Positions 20,927-29,214 of a stretch of DNA of 64,000 nt are shown here, piece after piece (position 1 is the first letter of the stretch; every line of letters starts with the position of its first letter). The stretch spans positions 1 to 64,000 of the forward strand of contig DATKWD010000098.1 of the NCBI GenBank assembly GCA_035529695.1, written 5' to 3'. The notes under the pieces are model-generated. The model searched no databases and was not told where the DNA came from. It saw only the letters and a program-made list of their open reading frames with translations. The translations under genes were made by a program, and so were the position numbers. Source of the stretch: DATKWD01 sp035529695. Its GTDB lineage: Bacteria; Actinomycetota; Acidimicrobiia; Acidimicrobiales; Salinilacustritrichaceae.

Positions 20927-21628
20927 TCAGTCCTCTTCGTCGCGGAACCGTGCAGGATCGATCTTGACGCTCGGACCCATCGTCGAGCTGAGGCTCACCT
21001 TGCGCATGTAACGACCCTTCGACGACGCCGGCTTCACGCGGTGCAGTTCGTCGGTCAGGGCTCGGAGGTTGGTCAGCAGCGCGTCGGCCTCGAAACTCGC
21101 CTTGCCGATCGGAACCGCGACGTTGCCGTACCGGTCGGCGCGGTACTCGACCTTGCCGCCCTTGAACTCCTCGACAGCGCGTCCGACATCGGTCGTCACC
21201 GTTCCGGTCTTCGGGTTCGGCATCAGCCCACGGGGTCCGAGGACCCGTCCGAGCTTGCCGACCTGCGGCATCATGTCGGGCGTCGCGATCGCCACATCGA
21301 AGTCGAGCATCCCGCCCTCGACCTCGGCTGCGAGATCATCGGCGCCGACGAAGTCGGCACCGGCCTCGCGCGCTTCGTTCGCGGCGTCACCGGATGCGAA
21401 CACGGCGACCTTGACGTCCTTGCCCGTTCCGCCCGGGAGTGCGACGGTCCCGCGTACGGCCTGATCAGGCTTGCGCGGATCGACGCCGAGGCGGATCACC
21501 GCATCGATCGACTCGTCGAACTTGGCCGGAGCCAGCGTCTTGACGAGCTCACACGCCTCCTTCGGCGGGTGCAACCGTTCGTGGTCGTAGCGCTTCTGCG
21601 CGTTCTGGAACTTCTTGCCTTGCGCCAT
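20927..21628 (-). CDS. rplA: 50S ribosomal protein L1
   Basis: L1-stalk protein and, in many bacteria, translational repressor of the rplK-rplA mRNA. The 233-residue protein starts MAQGKKFQNAQKRYDHERLH at ATG 21628; longer in-frame extension upstream is not conserved. It contains RGTVALPGGTGKDVKVAVFA, LGRVLGPRGLMPNPKTGTV and the C-terminal YMRKVSLSSTMGPSVKID. Length is normal. It follows rplK by 64 bp. Downstream, the usual rplJ is delayed by the convergent NRPS-like gene. Confidence 0.96.
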   Translation of the reverse strand: MAQGKKFQNAQKRYDHERLHPPKEACELVKTLAPAKFDESIDAVIRLGVDPRKPDQAVRGTVALPGGTGKDVKVAVFASGDAANEAREAGADFVGADDLAAEVEGGMLDFDVAIATPDMMPQVGKLGRVLGPRGLMPNPKTGTVTTDVGRAVEEFKGGKVEYRADRYGNVAVPIGKASFEADALLTNLRALTDELHRVKPASSKGRYMRKVSLSSTMGPSVKIDPARFRDEED

Positions 21629-21692
21629 GTCGGCTCCCTCGTTGGTCGTGCCGCCCGGCGAGGTGCTCCGGATCGGCAGTGGTCGGATGTGT

Positions 21693-22118
21693 TCAGACGA
21701 TCTTGAGGCCCATCGACCTCGCCGTACCCGCCACTTGGAGCATGGCTGCGTCGAGGTCGTAGGCGTTGAGGTCGGGCATCTTCGTCTCGGCGATCTCGGC
21801 GACCTGCGCACGGGTCACCGTGCCCGCTTCTTCCTTGCCGGGGTTGTTGGCGGCCTTCTCGAGGCCGGCTGCCTGCCGCAGGAGCACCGCCGTCGGCGGC
21901 GTCTTGGTGATGAACGTGAACGACCGATCCTCGAAGATGGTGATCTCGACCGGCACGATCGTGCCGCGTTGCGCTTCGGTCTCGGCGTTGTAGGCCTTGC
22001 AGAAGTCCATGATCTGGATCCCGTGCGGACCGAGCGCGGTACCGACGGGCGGGGCAGGCGAAGCCTGGCCAGCCGGGATCTGGATCTTGACGATTGCCGC
22101 GACCTTCTTCTTGGCCAT
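21693..22118 (-). CDS. rplK: 50S ribosomal protein L11
   Basis: GTPase-centre protein of the large subunit and the substrate of PrmA. The 141-residue protein starts MAKKKVAAIVKIQIPAGQA at ATG 22118 and contains APPVGTALGPHGIQIMDFCK, KTPPTAVLLRQAAG and a C-terminal GTARSMGLKIV. The N-terminal Ala-Lys-Lys-Lys provides the lysines and alpha-amine PrmA normally modifies. It lies between nusG (95 bp upstream) and rplA. A small dyad (CGACCA-GTC-TGGTCG) in the spacer could be part of an L1-responsive site, but this is speculative. Confidence 0.97.
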   Translation of the reverse strand: MAKKKVAAIVKIQIPAGQASPAPPVGTALGPHGIQIMDFCKAYNAETEAQRGTIVPVEITIFEDRSFTFITKTPPTAVLLRQAAGLEKAANNPGKEEAGTVTRAQVAEIAETKMPDLNAYDLDAAMLQVAGTARSMGLKIV

Positions 22119-22213
22119 GATGGCGTTCCTTCTTCTCTGAGAGTCGACCAGTCTGGTCGGAACGGGGCGCGGCACGCCATTCGTGGCGACCGCTCGAAAC
22201 AGGGCTGGTGAGT

Positions 22214-22963
22214 TCAGAGCTTGGCGACCTGGCCGAACTCGAGCTCGACAGGGGTCTCACGGCCGAAGATGTTGACCAAGACCTTGACCTTGAGCTGATC
22301 GTCGTTGATCTCGATGATCTCGCCCGAGAAGTCGGCGAAGGGGCCTTCTTTGACCCGGACCGTCTCGCTCAGCTCCCACTGGCTCCGAACCTTGACCTTC
22401 GAGACGTCCTTGGTGGCGGACTCCTCCTTGGTGCCGAGGAAGTTCTCGACGTCGCGCCGGCGAAGCGGCGACGGCTTGGCTCCCTGGCCCACGAATCCGG
22501 TGATGCCCGGTGTGTTGCGGATGACGTACCAGCTGTCGTCGTCGAGCTTGGCGCGCGTGAGCAGGTAGCCCGGGAACATCTTCTTCGGCACGACCTGCTT
22601 CTTGCCGTTCTTGAACTCGACGACGTCTTCCATCGGAATCTCGACCGCGAAGATGCGATCTTCCATGTTCATCGAGGCGATGCGGGCTTCGAGGTTCTTC
22701 TTGACCTTCTTCTCGTACCCCGACTGGGTGTGGACGACGTACCACTTGCCGGGCCGGTCGTACGGCGAGATCGACGGATCCTCGTCCTGCGGTGAAGCTT
22801 CGTCGGCTCCGACGCCTGGGTCCTCAGCTTCGCCTTCGGCAACCGCGGGAGCCTCCGCAGCTTCACTGCTGCTGGACTCCGCCTCGAGCGCGTCCGCCTC
22901 GGCCTCGTCGGGTTCGACTTCGGGATCGTCGGTGGTGGTGGGTTCGGGGGTGAGAAAGGTCAT
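22214..22963 (-). CDS. nusG: transcription termination/antitermination factor NusG
   Basis: RNA polymerase-associated elongation factor. The 249-residue protein has a roughly 65-residue acidic, low-complexity N-terminal extension, then the NGN domain (KWYVVHTQSGYEKKVKKNLE, MFPGYLL, VIRNTPGITGFVG) and the C-terminal KOW domain (VKEGPFADFSGEIIEI). Acidic extensions are known in actinobacterial NusG. ATG 22963 overlaps the secE stop by ATGA, so the two are translationally coupled. The order secE-nusG-rplK-rplA is the standard one. Confidence 0.96.
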   Translation of the reverse strand: MTFLTPEPTTTDDPEVEPDEAEADALEAESSSSEAAEAPAVAEGEAEDPGVGADEASPQDEDPSISPYDRPGKWYVVHTQSGYEKKVKKNLEARIASMNMEDRIFAVEIPMEDVVEFKNGKKQVVPKKMFPGYLLTRAKLDDDSWYVIRNTPGITGFVGQGAKPSPLRRRDVENFLGTKEESATKDVSKVKVRSQWELSETVRVKEGPFADFSGEIIEINDDQLKVKVLVNIFGRETPVELEFGQVAKL

Positions 22964-23259
22964 CGTTCGAAGAGCTTGAAGACGGCTTCGCCGAGGAAAT
23001 AGTCGAGTCCGGCGATGAGGGCGGTCAGCAGGACGATGCAGACGAAGACCACAACTGAGTAGTTGATGACTTCGGTCCGAGTCGGCCACGCGACCTTCTT
23101 CAACTCGGCGCGTACCTCGCCGAGAAACTTCAGGGGGCTCGTGCGCTCCTCTTGTGGTTGTTGAGCGCTCTGGCGACGCTCGCGGGACTTGGGCGCACCG
23201 TCTTCACCGATCTGCCCAGCGCGCTGCATCTGGCGCTTCTGCTGTCGGTTCATTGCCAT
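22960..23259 (-). CDS. secE: preprotein translocase subunit SecE
   Basis: Small membrane subunit of the SecYEG translocon. The 99-residue protein has a basic, Gln/Arg-rich cytoplasmic N-terminus, the amphipathic signature FLGEVRAELKKVAWPTRTEV, and one transmembrane helix (YSVVVFVCIVLLTALIAGL). Single-span SecE is typical of actinobacteria. It lies 29 bp downstream of tRNA-Trp, a common actinobacterial arrangement, and is likely cotranscribed with it. Confidence 0.95.
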   Translation of the reverse strand: MAMNRQQKRQMQRAGQIGEDGAPKSRERRQSAQQPQEERTSPLKFLGEVRAELKKVAWPTRTEVINYSVVVFVCIVLLTALIAGLDYFLGEAVFKLFER

Positions 23260-23288
23260 GGTGGCCTCTTACGAATGGATCGGATGTG

Positions 23289-23361
23289 CAGGGCAGGAGG
23301 GACTCGAACCCCCAACCGCCGGTTTTGGAGACCGGTGCTCTGCCAGTTGAGCTACTGCCCT
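23289..23361 (-). tRNA. trnW: tRNA-Trp(CCA)
   Basis: The minus strand folds into a complete cloverleaf: acceptor AGGGCAG/CTGCCCT, D-arm GCTC/GAGC, anticodon arm CCGGT-CTCCAAA-ACCGG with anticodon CCA, T-arm with TTCGAGT, and discriminator G as expected for Trp. No CCA is encoded. It is directly upstream of secE. Confidence 0.95.
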
Positions 23362-23423
23362 CGGGCGGGGTCTGCCCGGAGATGGTAGCGGTCACGCTCC
23401 GCTGAGCGAACTCGGCATTCTGC

Positions 23424-23476
23424 GTTCCCCGGCCACGCAGGCGGCAACTGGCCGGCCTCCTCGTGCCTCGTCGGCC
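23424..23476 (+). repeat. type A intergenic repeat, short form
   Basis: The sequence starts GTTCCCCGGCCACGC, continues GGCGGCAACTGGCCGGCC and ends TCCTCGTGCCTCGTCGGCC. The same blocks recur at 26731 (5' half), 37103, 54079, 57121 and 61805. This copy lies in the 195-bp gap between tRNA-Trp and the anti-sigma gene, which otherwise shows no gene. Confidence 0.75.
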
Positions 23477-23556
23477 CCGAATGGCCCTTTCTGCTCCGCA
23501 GCGTTGCGATCGACCTTCCGCATCAGAGCGGTGTCGGCCGCGTCTCGGGGCGGTGG

Positions 23557-23919
23557 TCAGCTCGCGTCGCGTGAGCGGGCGGCGATCAGCGCGCCGGCAG
23601 CCCCCGCGGCGGTCGCCGCGGCGATGCCGCCGATGTAGGCAACCCGACGCCCCGTGATCATCGATCGCAGCACCTGCCGATCGCCGGCGGCCTCGAGCCC
23701 CAGAAGGATGTCGGCAAACAGACCGGGCGGCGGCCGAAGCACGTCGCCCCGCATCACTCGCATGGCCCTCAGCACCCGTCGGTACTGGGCGAGATCGGCC
23801 TGGCACCGCAGACACGTGTCAACGTGCTCTTGCTCGTCGGGTGTCAGGGTCACCGACCCGTCAGCCGCCCCTGCGAGGGTCTCGGCCAGCTTGTCGCAGC
23901 GGCTCCTGAGCCCGATCAT
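23557..23919 (-). CDS. zinc-finger anti-sigma factor
   Basis: A 120-residue membrane-bound anti-sigma factor is predicted. It has the ZAS motif H-x3-C-x2-C (HVDTCLRCQAD, residues about 32-42) and a C-terminal transmembrane segment rich in Ala/Gly (VAYIGGIAAATAAGAAGALI). ATG 23919 overlaps the stop of the upstream sigma gene by ATGA, the usual coupling for a cognate pair. It should hold that sigma factor inactive at the membrane until a redox or envelope signal. The exact signal cannot be read from the sequence. Confidence 0.85.
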   Translation of the reverse strand: MIGLRSRCDKLAETLAGAADGSVTLTPDEQEHVDTCLRCQADLAQYRRVLRAMRVMRGDVLRPPPGLFADILLGLEAAGDRQVLRSMITGRRVAYIGGIAAATAAGAAGALIAARSRDAS

Positions 23920-24503
23920 CCGGCCACCTGCTCGAGTTGGCCGCGGCTCCCGAAGAGTCGGTCCTTGAGCTGCTGCCTCGCGCGGTGCAGCCTGACCTTG
24001 GCCGCTGACTCGGAGATGCCCAGCTCAGCAGCGATCGACTCGTGAGGGAGGTCGTACATGTCACGCAGGATCACGACCGACCGAAGCTTCGGAGAGAGCT
24101 CAGCCAGGGCCGCATCGAGCTGATCACGCAGCTCGGTGGCCTCGGCACGGGCCTCGGGGTCGTGCTCGTACGCGTCGTCGACGAGGTGCTCGCCGAGCTC
24201 TTCATGGTTGTGCCGGTTCCGCTTACCGAGATGGGTGGCCGCGCAATTCGCCGTGATGCGGTACATCCACGTGCTGAACTGCGCGTCGCCACGGAAACGC
24301 TTCAGACCCTTGTACGCCCGGAGGTACGCCTCCTGTGTCACGTCCATCGCATCTTCCTCGTTTCGGGTGAGTCGGCGCGCAAGCGTGTAGGTCTCGGCGT
24401 GCGTGGAACGCACCAACTCGTCGAAGGCAGCCCGGTCACCACCCTTGGCGGCGGCGACCAGATCGGCCACATGTCGTGGCATCGACGATTCAGACCGTGA
24501 CAT
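23916..24503 (-). CDS. ECF-family RNA polymerase sigma factor
   Basis: A 195-residue extracytoplasmic-function sigma factor (sigma-70 regions 2 and 4 only). Region 2 is FDELVRSTHAETYTLARRL then DVTQEAYLRAYKG and FSTWMYRITANCAATHLGK; region 4 has the helix-turn-helix DLPHESIAAELGISESAAKV. Start chosen at ATG 24503 (MSRSESSMPRHVADL); ATG 24482 is also possible and the open frame extends further upstream. It is coupled to the zinc anti-sigma gene. The family resembles SigR/SigE-type ECFs. The promoters it recognises are not evident in the window. Confidence 0.9.
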   Translation of the reverse strand: MSRSESSMPRHVADLVAAAKGGDRAAFDELVRSTHAETYTLARRLTRNEEDAMDVTQEAYLRAYKGLKRFRGDAQFSTWMYRITANCAATHLGKRNRHNHEELGEHLVDDAYEHDPEARAEATELRDQLDAALAELSPKLRSVVILRDMYDLPHESIAAELGISESAAKVRLHRARQQLKDRLFGSRGQLEQVAG

Positions 24504-24595
24504 CGACGTGGAGGTTACTTCCGGGCGTCGGCGACGAACGGGGGCCACGCCCAGCCCGGCTGATCCGGGCGAGCAAGGAGTGCTGCTCGTGTGAG

Positions 24596-24669
24596 TAGCG
24601 ACGGTCGGACTCGAACCGACGACCTCTCGATTATGAGTCGAGCGCTCTCACCAACTGAGCTACGTCGCC
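24596..24669 (-). tRNA. trnM: tRNA-Met(CAT)
   Basis: Cloverleaf with acceptor GGCGACG/CGTCGCT (G1-U72 wobble), D-arm GCTC/GAGC, anticodon loop CTCATAA, T-loop TTCGAGT and discriminator A. CAT is read as elongator Met. A lysidine-modified tRNA-Ile(CAT) cannot be fully excluded, but the acceptor stem looks like actinobacterial elongator Met. It is 4 bp upstream-adjacent to tRNA-Thr on the same strand. Confidence 0.88.
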
Positions 24670-24673
24670 TTGG

Positions 24674-24746
24674 AGCCCCCTGCCGGAATCGAACCGGCGA
24701 CACCAGCCTTACCATGGCTGTGCTCTGCCGACTGAGCTAAGGGGGC
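24674..24746 (-). tRNA. trnT: tRNA-Thr(GGT)
   Basis: Cloverleaf with acceptor GCCCCCT/AGGGGGC, D-arm GCTC/GAGC, anticodon arm CAGCC-ATGGTAA-GGCTG with anticodon GGT, T-loop TTCGATT and discriminator T. It is transcribed just ahead of tRNA-Met. Confidence 0.94.
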
Positions 24747-24885
24747 GAGCGGCGGCCGAGTCTACGCCGACGATCCGCCGACCCACCAAGCGGCTTGCAC
24801 CGACGTTTCACCGCCCCCCACACCTCGTTGATGATCCATGGGTCATTTGGCTCAAGTGTCACCCACACGTTGCCGATGGAATCCC

Positions 24886-26211
24886 ATGCGAGTGAACCGT
24901 CTGGTCATCGAATCAGGAGACAACACCCTCGGAGTCGACTTCCACGAGCGACTCACCGTGATCGCCGGAGTCGGCCGCCTCGAGCGCGAGGGCCTGATCA
25001 ACGAACTGATCGGCTCGATGAGCAGCGCGAGATCAGGCGTCCATCTCGAGTTCACCGATTCGCGGCAGCGACACCTCGCCGTGTTCCGGCCGACGGTCGG
25101 CAAGCACCGGGTGATCGACACCGACAAGGCGGTCGACGTCACCGAGGAGTTCACGAACCGCGTCGGGATCGTCGATGTGCTCGGACGTCACGCCATCGAT
25201 GCGCGCGGCGCCCGGAAGGTGATGCGTCTCAGCAGCGACCAGCTCCGAACCGGCGAAGAGCGTGACGACGCCGTCCAACAGTTGGCCTCGGTCGACCAGA
25301 CCCGGCTCTGGAAGGCCGCAGAACGCATGCTGGCCTCTGAGAACCACCTGCAGCACGAGGCCGACGCCGTCGGATCGGTACCCGAGGACGTCGAGATCAT
25401 CGAGAAGATCGAGGAACGCCACCGCGCCTACGAACAGGCGATCGAACATCACGAGCACGTCCGCAAGGCTGCATTCGGAATCGGGGGCGCGTCCGGCATC
25501 GTCGGTACTCTCGGCACGCTGATGATCGGACCGATCGGGCTGCTGGCTCTGCTTCTCGGGCTTGCAGCCGCGATCGCATCGATCGTCTTCCGTCGTCGCA
25601 TGGACCAAGCCCTCGTGGCCGAGGAGCAAGCCCTCGAGGAGGCCGGTGCGGCGTCGTACCTCGGCTTCCACCTCCAGCGCGTCAACGGACTGCTCGCCGA
25701 CGACGGAAACCGCAAGCGCCTCATGGACGCTGCCGAGGGCAGCCGCGGTGCCCAGCGAGAGTGGGAAGCAGTCGCCGGCGGCATCACGGTCGACTTCGCC
25801 TACAAGCACAAGGACGCGATCGACGCGGCCGCCCAGGTGCGTCGCAACGTCGACTCGCTCGACACCATGTCGTCGACCACGCCCGCGATCTCACGTGATC
25901 AGGCGACCGACCTCGCCCAGGTGCTGGTCCAGCGACTCACCGAGGCGCGAGGAATCGGCAAGTCCGATCCCAACCTCCCGTTGGTGCTCGACGAGCCGTT
26001 CACCGAGGTCGATCCGTCGGTCAAGCCCCTGCTGCTCGAACTGCTCAGCACGACCGCCGGGAACCCGCAGGTGATCTTCCTCACACAGGATGAGGACGTC
26101 GCCTCCTGGGCCCGACTCGAGGCCCTCACCGGTGATGTCTCGATCATCGAGCCCACCCCCGAGAGCGAGTCCCGCCAGATCGACGCCGAGATGAGCGTCA
26201 GTTCGCACTGA
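24886..26211 (+). CDS. membrane-inserted SMC/AAA-like protein without a recognisable Walker A
   Basis: The 441-residue protein has the layout of an SMC/RecN-type ATPase head split by a coiled coil. The N-terminal strand FHERLTVIAGVGRLEREGL (residues 19-37) sits where the P-loop should be but lacks GxxxxGK(S/T). The C-terminal half has a good Walker B and D-loop region (LVLDEPFTEVDPS, about 365-377) followed by VIFLTQDEDVASWAR. Charged helices likely to form a coiled coil flank a hydrophobic hairpin at about 196-236 (GPIGLLALLLGLAAAIASIV). I chose ATG 24886 because homologous structure begins there; an ATG at 24838 is possible. The function is unknown; a membrane scaffold or pseudo-ATPase is inferred. 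Confidence 0.65.
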   Translation: MRVNRLVIESGDNTLGVDFHERLTVIAGVGRLEREGLINELIGSMSSARSGVHLEFTDSRQRHLAVFRPTVGKHRVIDTDKAVDVTEEFTNRVGIVDVLGRHAIDARGARKVMRLSSDQLRTGEERDDAVQQLASVDQTRLWKAAERMLASENHLQHEADAVGSVPEDVEIIEKIEERHRAYEQAIEHHEHVRKAAFGIGGASGIVGTLGTLMIGPIGLLALLLGLAAAIASIVFRRRMDQALVAEEQALEEAGAASYLGFHLQRVNGLLADDGNRKRLMDAAEGSRGAQREWEAVAGGITVDFAYKHKDAIDAAAQVRRNVDSLDTMSSTTPAISRDQATDLAQVLVQRLTEARGIGKSDPNLPLVLDEPFTEVDPSVKPLLLELLSTTAGNPQVIFLTQDEDVASWARLEALTGDVSIIEPTPESESRQIDAEMSVSSH

Positions 26212-26238
26212 GCACCGCCGGGCGTAGCCTGAGCCGCC

Positions 26239-26727
26239 TTGGAGCTGCGACGAGCCGTCACCGCTGACGCCGAGGCGATCAGAGCGATCTACAACCGCGA
26301 GGTCCTCACCGCCACCGTGACGTTCGATCTCGTCGAACGATCACTCGATGAGCAGATCGAATGGCTGGCTGCACGCGACGGCGCCCACGCCGTGCTGGTG
26401 TGCACCCGAGACGACGGCGAGGTCATCGGCTTCGGGTCGCTCTCGCCCTACCGCGACCGCCCCGCCTATCGCACGACGGTCGAGGACTCGATCTACGTAC
26501 ACCGGGGCCATCAGGGCGCCGGTGTCGGACGACTCCTGCTGGACGGTCTCGTCGAAACCGCCCGGGACCACGGCTTCCACTCGGTCATCGGCCGCATCGT
26601 CGGCGGGCACGACGCGTCGATCGCGCTCCACCAGAAGTGCGGTTTCGAGGTCGTGGGCACCGAACGCGAGGTCGGCCGCAAGTTCAACAGATGGCTCGAC
26701 GTCGTCGTCGTCCAGAAGCTGTTGTAG
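26239..26727 (+). CDS. GNAT acetyltransferase, phosphinothricin/methionine sulfoximine type
   Basis: A 162-residue N-acetyltransferase of the Pat/MnaT group. The acetyl-CoA-binding loop is HRGHQGAGVGRLLLDGL (about 88-104), with the family features AIYNREVLTATVTFD near the N-terminus, SLSPYRDRPAYRTTVEDSIY, and HQKCGFEVVGTEREVGRKF. It probably acetylates the amino group of methionine sulfoximine, phosphinothricin or a related amino acid. The start is TTG 26239; no ATG lies upstream in frame. It follows the SMC-like gene by 27 bp. A type A repeat begins 4 bp after its stop. Confidence 0.82.
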   Translation: MELRRAVTADAEAIRAIYNREVLTATVTFDLVERSLDEQIEWLAARDGAHAVLVCTRDDGEVIGFGSLSPYRDRPAYRTTVEDSIYVHRGHQGAGVGRLLLDGLVETARDHGFHSVIGRIVGGHDASIALHQKCGFEVVGTEREVGRKFNRWLDVVVVQKLL

Positions 26728-26730
26728 AGC

Positions 26731-26756
26731 GTTCCCCGGCCACGCGGGCCGCAACC
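26731..26756 (+). repeat. type A intergenic repeat, partial
   Basis: GTTCCCCGGCCACGC followed by GGGCCGCAACC matches the 5' half of the element at 23424 and 61805. The 3' half (CTCCTCGTGCCTCGTCGGCC) is replaced by unrelated sequence, so this is a truncated copy. Confidence 0.65.
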
Positions 26757-26824
26757 GCCACCGCAGCTCCGTGCCAACGACCGGGAGCTGAGGCGCAGTT
26801 CGCCGAAGCGAGCACAACAGTACG

Positions 26825-26906
26825 TGGGCCGGGGAGGATTCGAACCTCCGAAGGCTATGCCGACGGGTTTACAGCCCGTTCCCTTTGGCCACTCGGGCAC
26901 CGACCC
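26825..26906 (-). tRNA. trnY: tRNA-Tyr(GTA)
   Basis: Class II tRNA with acceptor GGGTCGG/CCGGCCC, anticodon loop CTGTAAA (anticodon GTA), a long variable arm, T-loop TTCGAAT and discriminator A. It is transcribed away from yajQ. Confidence 0.94.
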
Positions 26907-26953
26907 TTTGGTGCGAGACGGGTGAGGATAGCCGCGCCACTACCGTGTGCCCC

Positions 26954-27442
26954 ATGCCGAGTTTCGACATCGTCTCCGAATGCGACATGCAGGAAGTCCG
27001 CAACGCCGTCGACCAGGCGTCGCGCGAAGTCGCCAACCGCTACGACTTCAAGAACACCGACAGCTCGATCGAGCTCGGCGAGACCGCCATCACGGTTCAG
27101 TCCGTCAGCCAGGACCGGCTGAACGCACTTCGCCAAGTGCTCGAGGAGAAGCTGGTGAAGCGCAAGGTCTCGCTCAAGGCCCTCGACTACGGCGAGGTCG
27201 CAGATGCGGCGGGTGGCTCAGCCCGTCAGGTGCTGACCCTGGTGGCCGGCATCAACTCGGACAAGGCTCGCGAGCTCAACAAGTTCATCAAGGGCTTGGG
27301 AATGAAGGGTGTGCAGTCCCAGACCCAGGGCGAGCAGCTGCGGGTCATCTCGAAGAAGCGCGATCAGCTCCAGGACGTGATCGCGGCGCTCAAGGAAGAC
27401 GACTTCGGGATACCGCTGCAGTTCAACAACTTCCGCGACTGA
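26954..27442 (+). CDS. yajQ: YajQ-family nucleotide-binding protein
   Basis: A 162-residue protein of the YajQ/UPF0234 family, starting MPSFDIVSECDMQEVRNAVD at ATG 26954. Conserved features are VANRYDFKNTDSSIEL, KRKVSLKALDYGEVADA and IKGLGMKGVQSQTQGEQLRV. Members bind nucleotides; some bind cyclic di-GMP and act with transcription factors. Which ligand applies here cannot be seen. The upstream in-frame extension runs into the tRNA-Tyr gene and is rejected. It converges with htpX. Confidence 0.92.
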   Translation: MPSFDIVSECDMQEVRNAVDQASREVANRYDFKNTDSSIELGETAITVQSVSQDRLNALRQVLEEKLVKRKVSLKALDYGEVADAAGGSARQVLTLVAGINSDKARELNKFIKGLGMKGVQSQTQGEQLRVISKKRDQLQDVIAALKEDDFGIPLQFNNFRD

Positions 27443-27446
27443 GCGG

Positions 27447-28289
27447 TCAGAAATGGCTCACCGAAGTGAGCCGAGCGACCCGGTCCTCGGTCGGCGGGTG
27501 ACTCCGCCAGAGGTTGGCAAAGCTCATCTTGCGACCGGTGAGCGGGTTGACGATGAACGCCTGCGCATGCGCGGGATCGATGTCCATCGGCACGCGGGCC
27601 GCCGTTGCCTCGAGCTTGAGGAGAGCGTTGGCCAGCGAGTGTGGATCGCCGCACAGGGCGGCTCCGGTGCGATCGGCCTCGTACTCGCGACTCCGGCTGA
27701 GCGCCATCTGGAGGAGACCGGCGGCGACGGGCGCGAGGATCGCCATCCCCAACAGCGCCAGCGGGTTGTCGTCGTCGTTGCGTCCCCCACCGAAGATGGC
27801 GGTGAACCGCAGCAAGCTGGCGATGAGGGTGATGCCCATGGCGATCGACGCCGCGACCGAGCTGATGAGGATGTCGCGGTTGGCGACGTGCGACAGCTCG
27901 TGGGCGAGCACGCCGCGCAGCTCGCGACGGTCGAGGATCTGGACCAGACCCTGCGTGACCGCCACTGCGGCATGCTCGGGGTTCCGGCCGGTGGCGAAGG
28001 CGTTGGGCTGCTGGTCCGGGGTCACGTAGAGGGCCGGCATCGGCATCTCGGCGATCTGGGTGAGCTCCCGCACGATGGCGTAGTACTCGGGCATCTGGCT
28101 CTCGGTCACCGGTTGGGCTCGCGCGGCCTTGATGGCGATCTTGTCGCTGAACCAGTAGCTGCCGCCGACGAAGACGACGCCGAGCACGAAGCCGATGACG
28201 GCTCCGCCGGAACCGAAGAGGCTTCCGATGGCGATCATCAGGCCGCCGAGGCCAGCAAGCAGGATGGTGGTCTTGAGGGTGTTCTTCAT
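27447..28289 (-). CDS. htpX: membrane zinc metalloprotease HtpX
   Basis: Membrane-embedded M48 protease that removes damaged membrane proteins. The 280-residue protein has two N-terminal transmembrane segments, the zinc motif HELSH (in RGVLAHELSHVANRDI), two further membrane segments, and the third ligand region SREYEADRTGA. The C-terminus has the typical SHPPTEDRVARL. ATG 28289 (MKNTLKTTILLAGLGG) matches the usual HtpX start; an in-frame TTG at 28331 would add 14 residues. Confidence 0.93.
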   Translation of the reverse strand: MKNTLKTTILLAGLGGLMIAIGSLFGSGGAVIGFVLGVVFVGGSYWFSDKIAIKAARAQPVTESQMPEYYAIVRELTQIAEMPMPALYVTPDQQPNAFATGRNPEHAAVAVTQGLVQILDRRELRGVLAHELSHVANRDILISSVAASIAMGITLIASLLRFTAIFGGGRNDDDNPLALLGMAILAPVAAGLLQMALSRSREYEADRTGAALCGDPHSLANALLKLEATAARVPMDIDPAHAQAFIVNPLTGRKMSFANLWRSHPPTEDRVARLTSVSHF

Positions 28290-28383
28290 CTCATGGGCAA
28301 CAACGCCGCGGACCTGCTTCTCGTTCCCCAAGAAGTGCGTGTTTCATGCGCACTTGCTGTGACGGCTCGGCTAGGTTCGCCCG

Positions 28384-29214
28384 ATGGAAGTCATCACGAC
28401 GGGTACCGGCAGTCCGATCCCGAGCCCCGACCGTGCCGGCCCGTCGACCCTGGTCCGCACACCGGCCGGCGCGTTCCTCGTCGATGCCGGTCGCGGCGTG
28501 ATCATGAGACTCGCGGCTGCCGGGGTGATGCCGCTGAACCTGCGTGCCCTCCTGCTCACTCACCTGCACTCCGACCACATCACCGACCTCAACGACCTGA
28601 TCACGACACGCTGGATCATGACCACCGAACCCGACCCCCTGGTGATCTACGGCCCCGAGGGCACCCAGCAGGTCGTCGATCACATCCTCGCGATGCTGTC
28701 GCCCGACATCGGGTACCGCCTCGCCCACCACGAGGACCTCGACTGGCCACCACCGGTCGAGGTGCACGAGATCGCCGCGACGCCCGACCAGAACGTCTTC
28801 GACGCCGACGGCGTCGTCATCACCGCCCAGCCGACCGACCACCGACCGGTTGCGCCGACCATCGGCTTTCGAGTCGAGGCTGACGGCCAGACGGTCGCAC
28901 TGGGTGGCGACACGATCCCGTGCGAGGGCCTCGAGGCGCTCGTTCGCGGTGCTGATGTGTACGTGCAGACCGTGATCCGCGACGATTTCGTCAAGATGGT
29001 TCCGAACCAACGCCTCCAGGACATCCTCGACTACCACTCGACCGTCCTGCAGTCCGGCGAGGTGGCAGCCAAGGGCGGGGTGGGCACGCTCGTGCTCACC
29101 CACCTGGTCCCTCCTCCACCCCCCGAGCAGGAAGACGAGTGGCGGACCATGGCAGCAGCCGCGTTCGACGGCACCATCGTCGTCGCACGCGATCTGACCG
29201 AGGTGTCCTGCTGA
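28384..29214 (+). CDS. metallo-beta-lactamase-fold hydrolase, RNase Z-like
   Basis: A 276-residue metallo-hydrolase. The metal-binding motif is LLTHLHSDHITDL (residues about 57-69); further ligands are likely in TAQPTDHRPV, VALGGDTIPCEGL and VLTHLVPP. The start GTGSPIPSPDRAGPSTLV resembles the RNase Z/arylsulfatase-like branch. It may be a tRNA 3'-processing enzyme relative, but the exosite arm of true RNase Z is not evident, so substrate is open. Its stop overlaps the proposed CTG start of the ferrochelatase gene, so the two probably form an operon. Confidence 0.8.
   Translation: MEVITTGTGSPIPSPDRAGPSTLVRTPAGAFLVDAGRGVIMRLAAAGVMPLNLRALLLTHLHSDHITDLNDLITTRWIMTTEPDPLVIYGPEGTQQVVDHILAMLSPDIGYRLAHHEDLDWPPPVEVHEIAATPDQNVFDADGVVITAQPTDHRPVAPTIGFRVEADGQTVALGGDTIPCEGLEALVRGADVYVQTVIRDDFVKMVPNQRLQDILDYHSTVLQSGEVAAKGGVGTLVLTHLVPPPPPEQEDEWRTMAAAAFDGTIVVARDLTEVSC

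Noticed and set aside
24596..24669. tRNA-Ile2 (lysidine-modified CAT)
   Set aside because: Acceptor and anticodon-stem sequence look more like actinobacterial elongator tRNA-Met, though this rests on sequence memory only.
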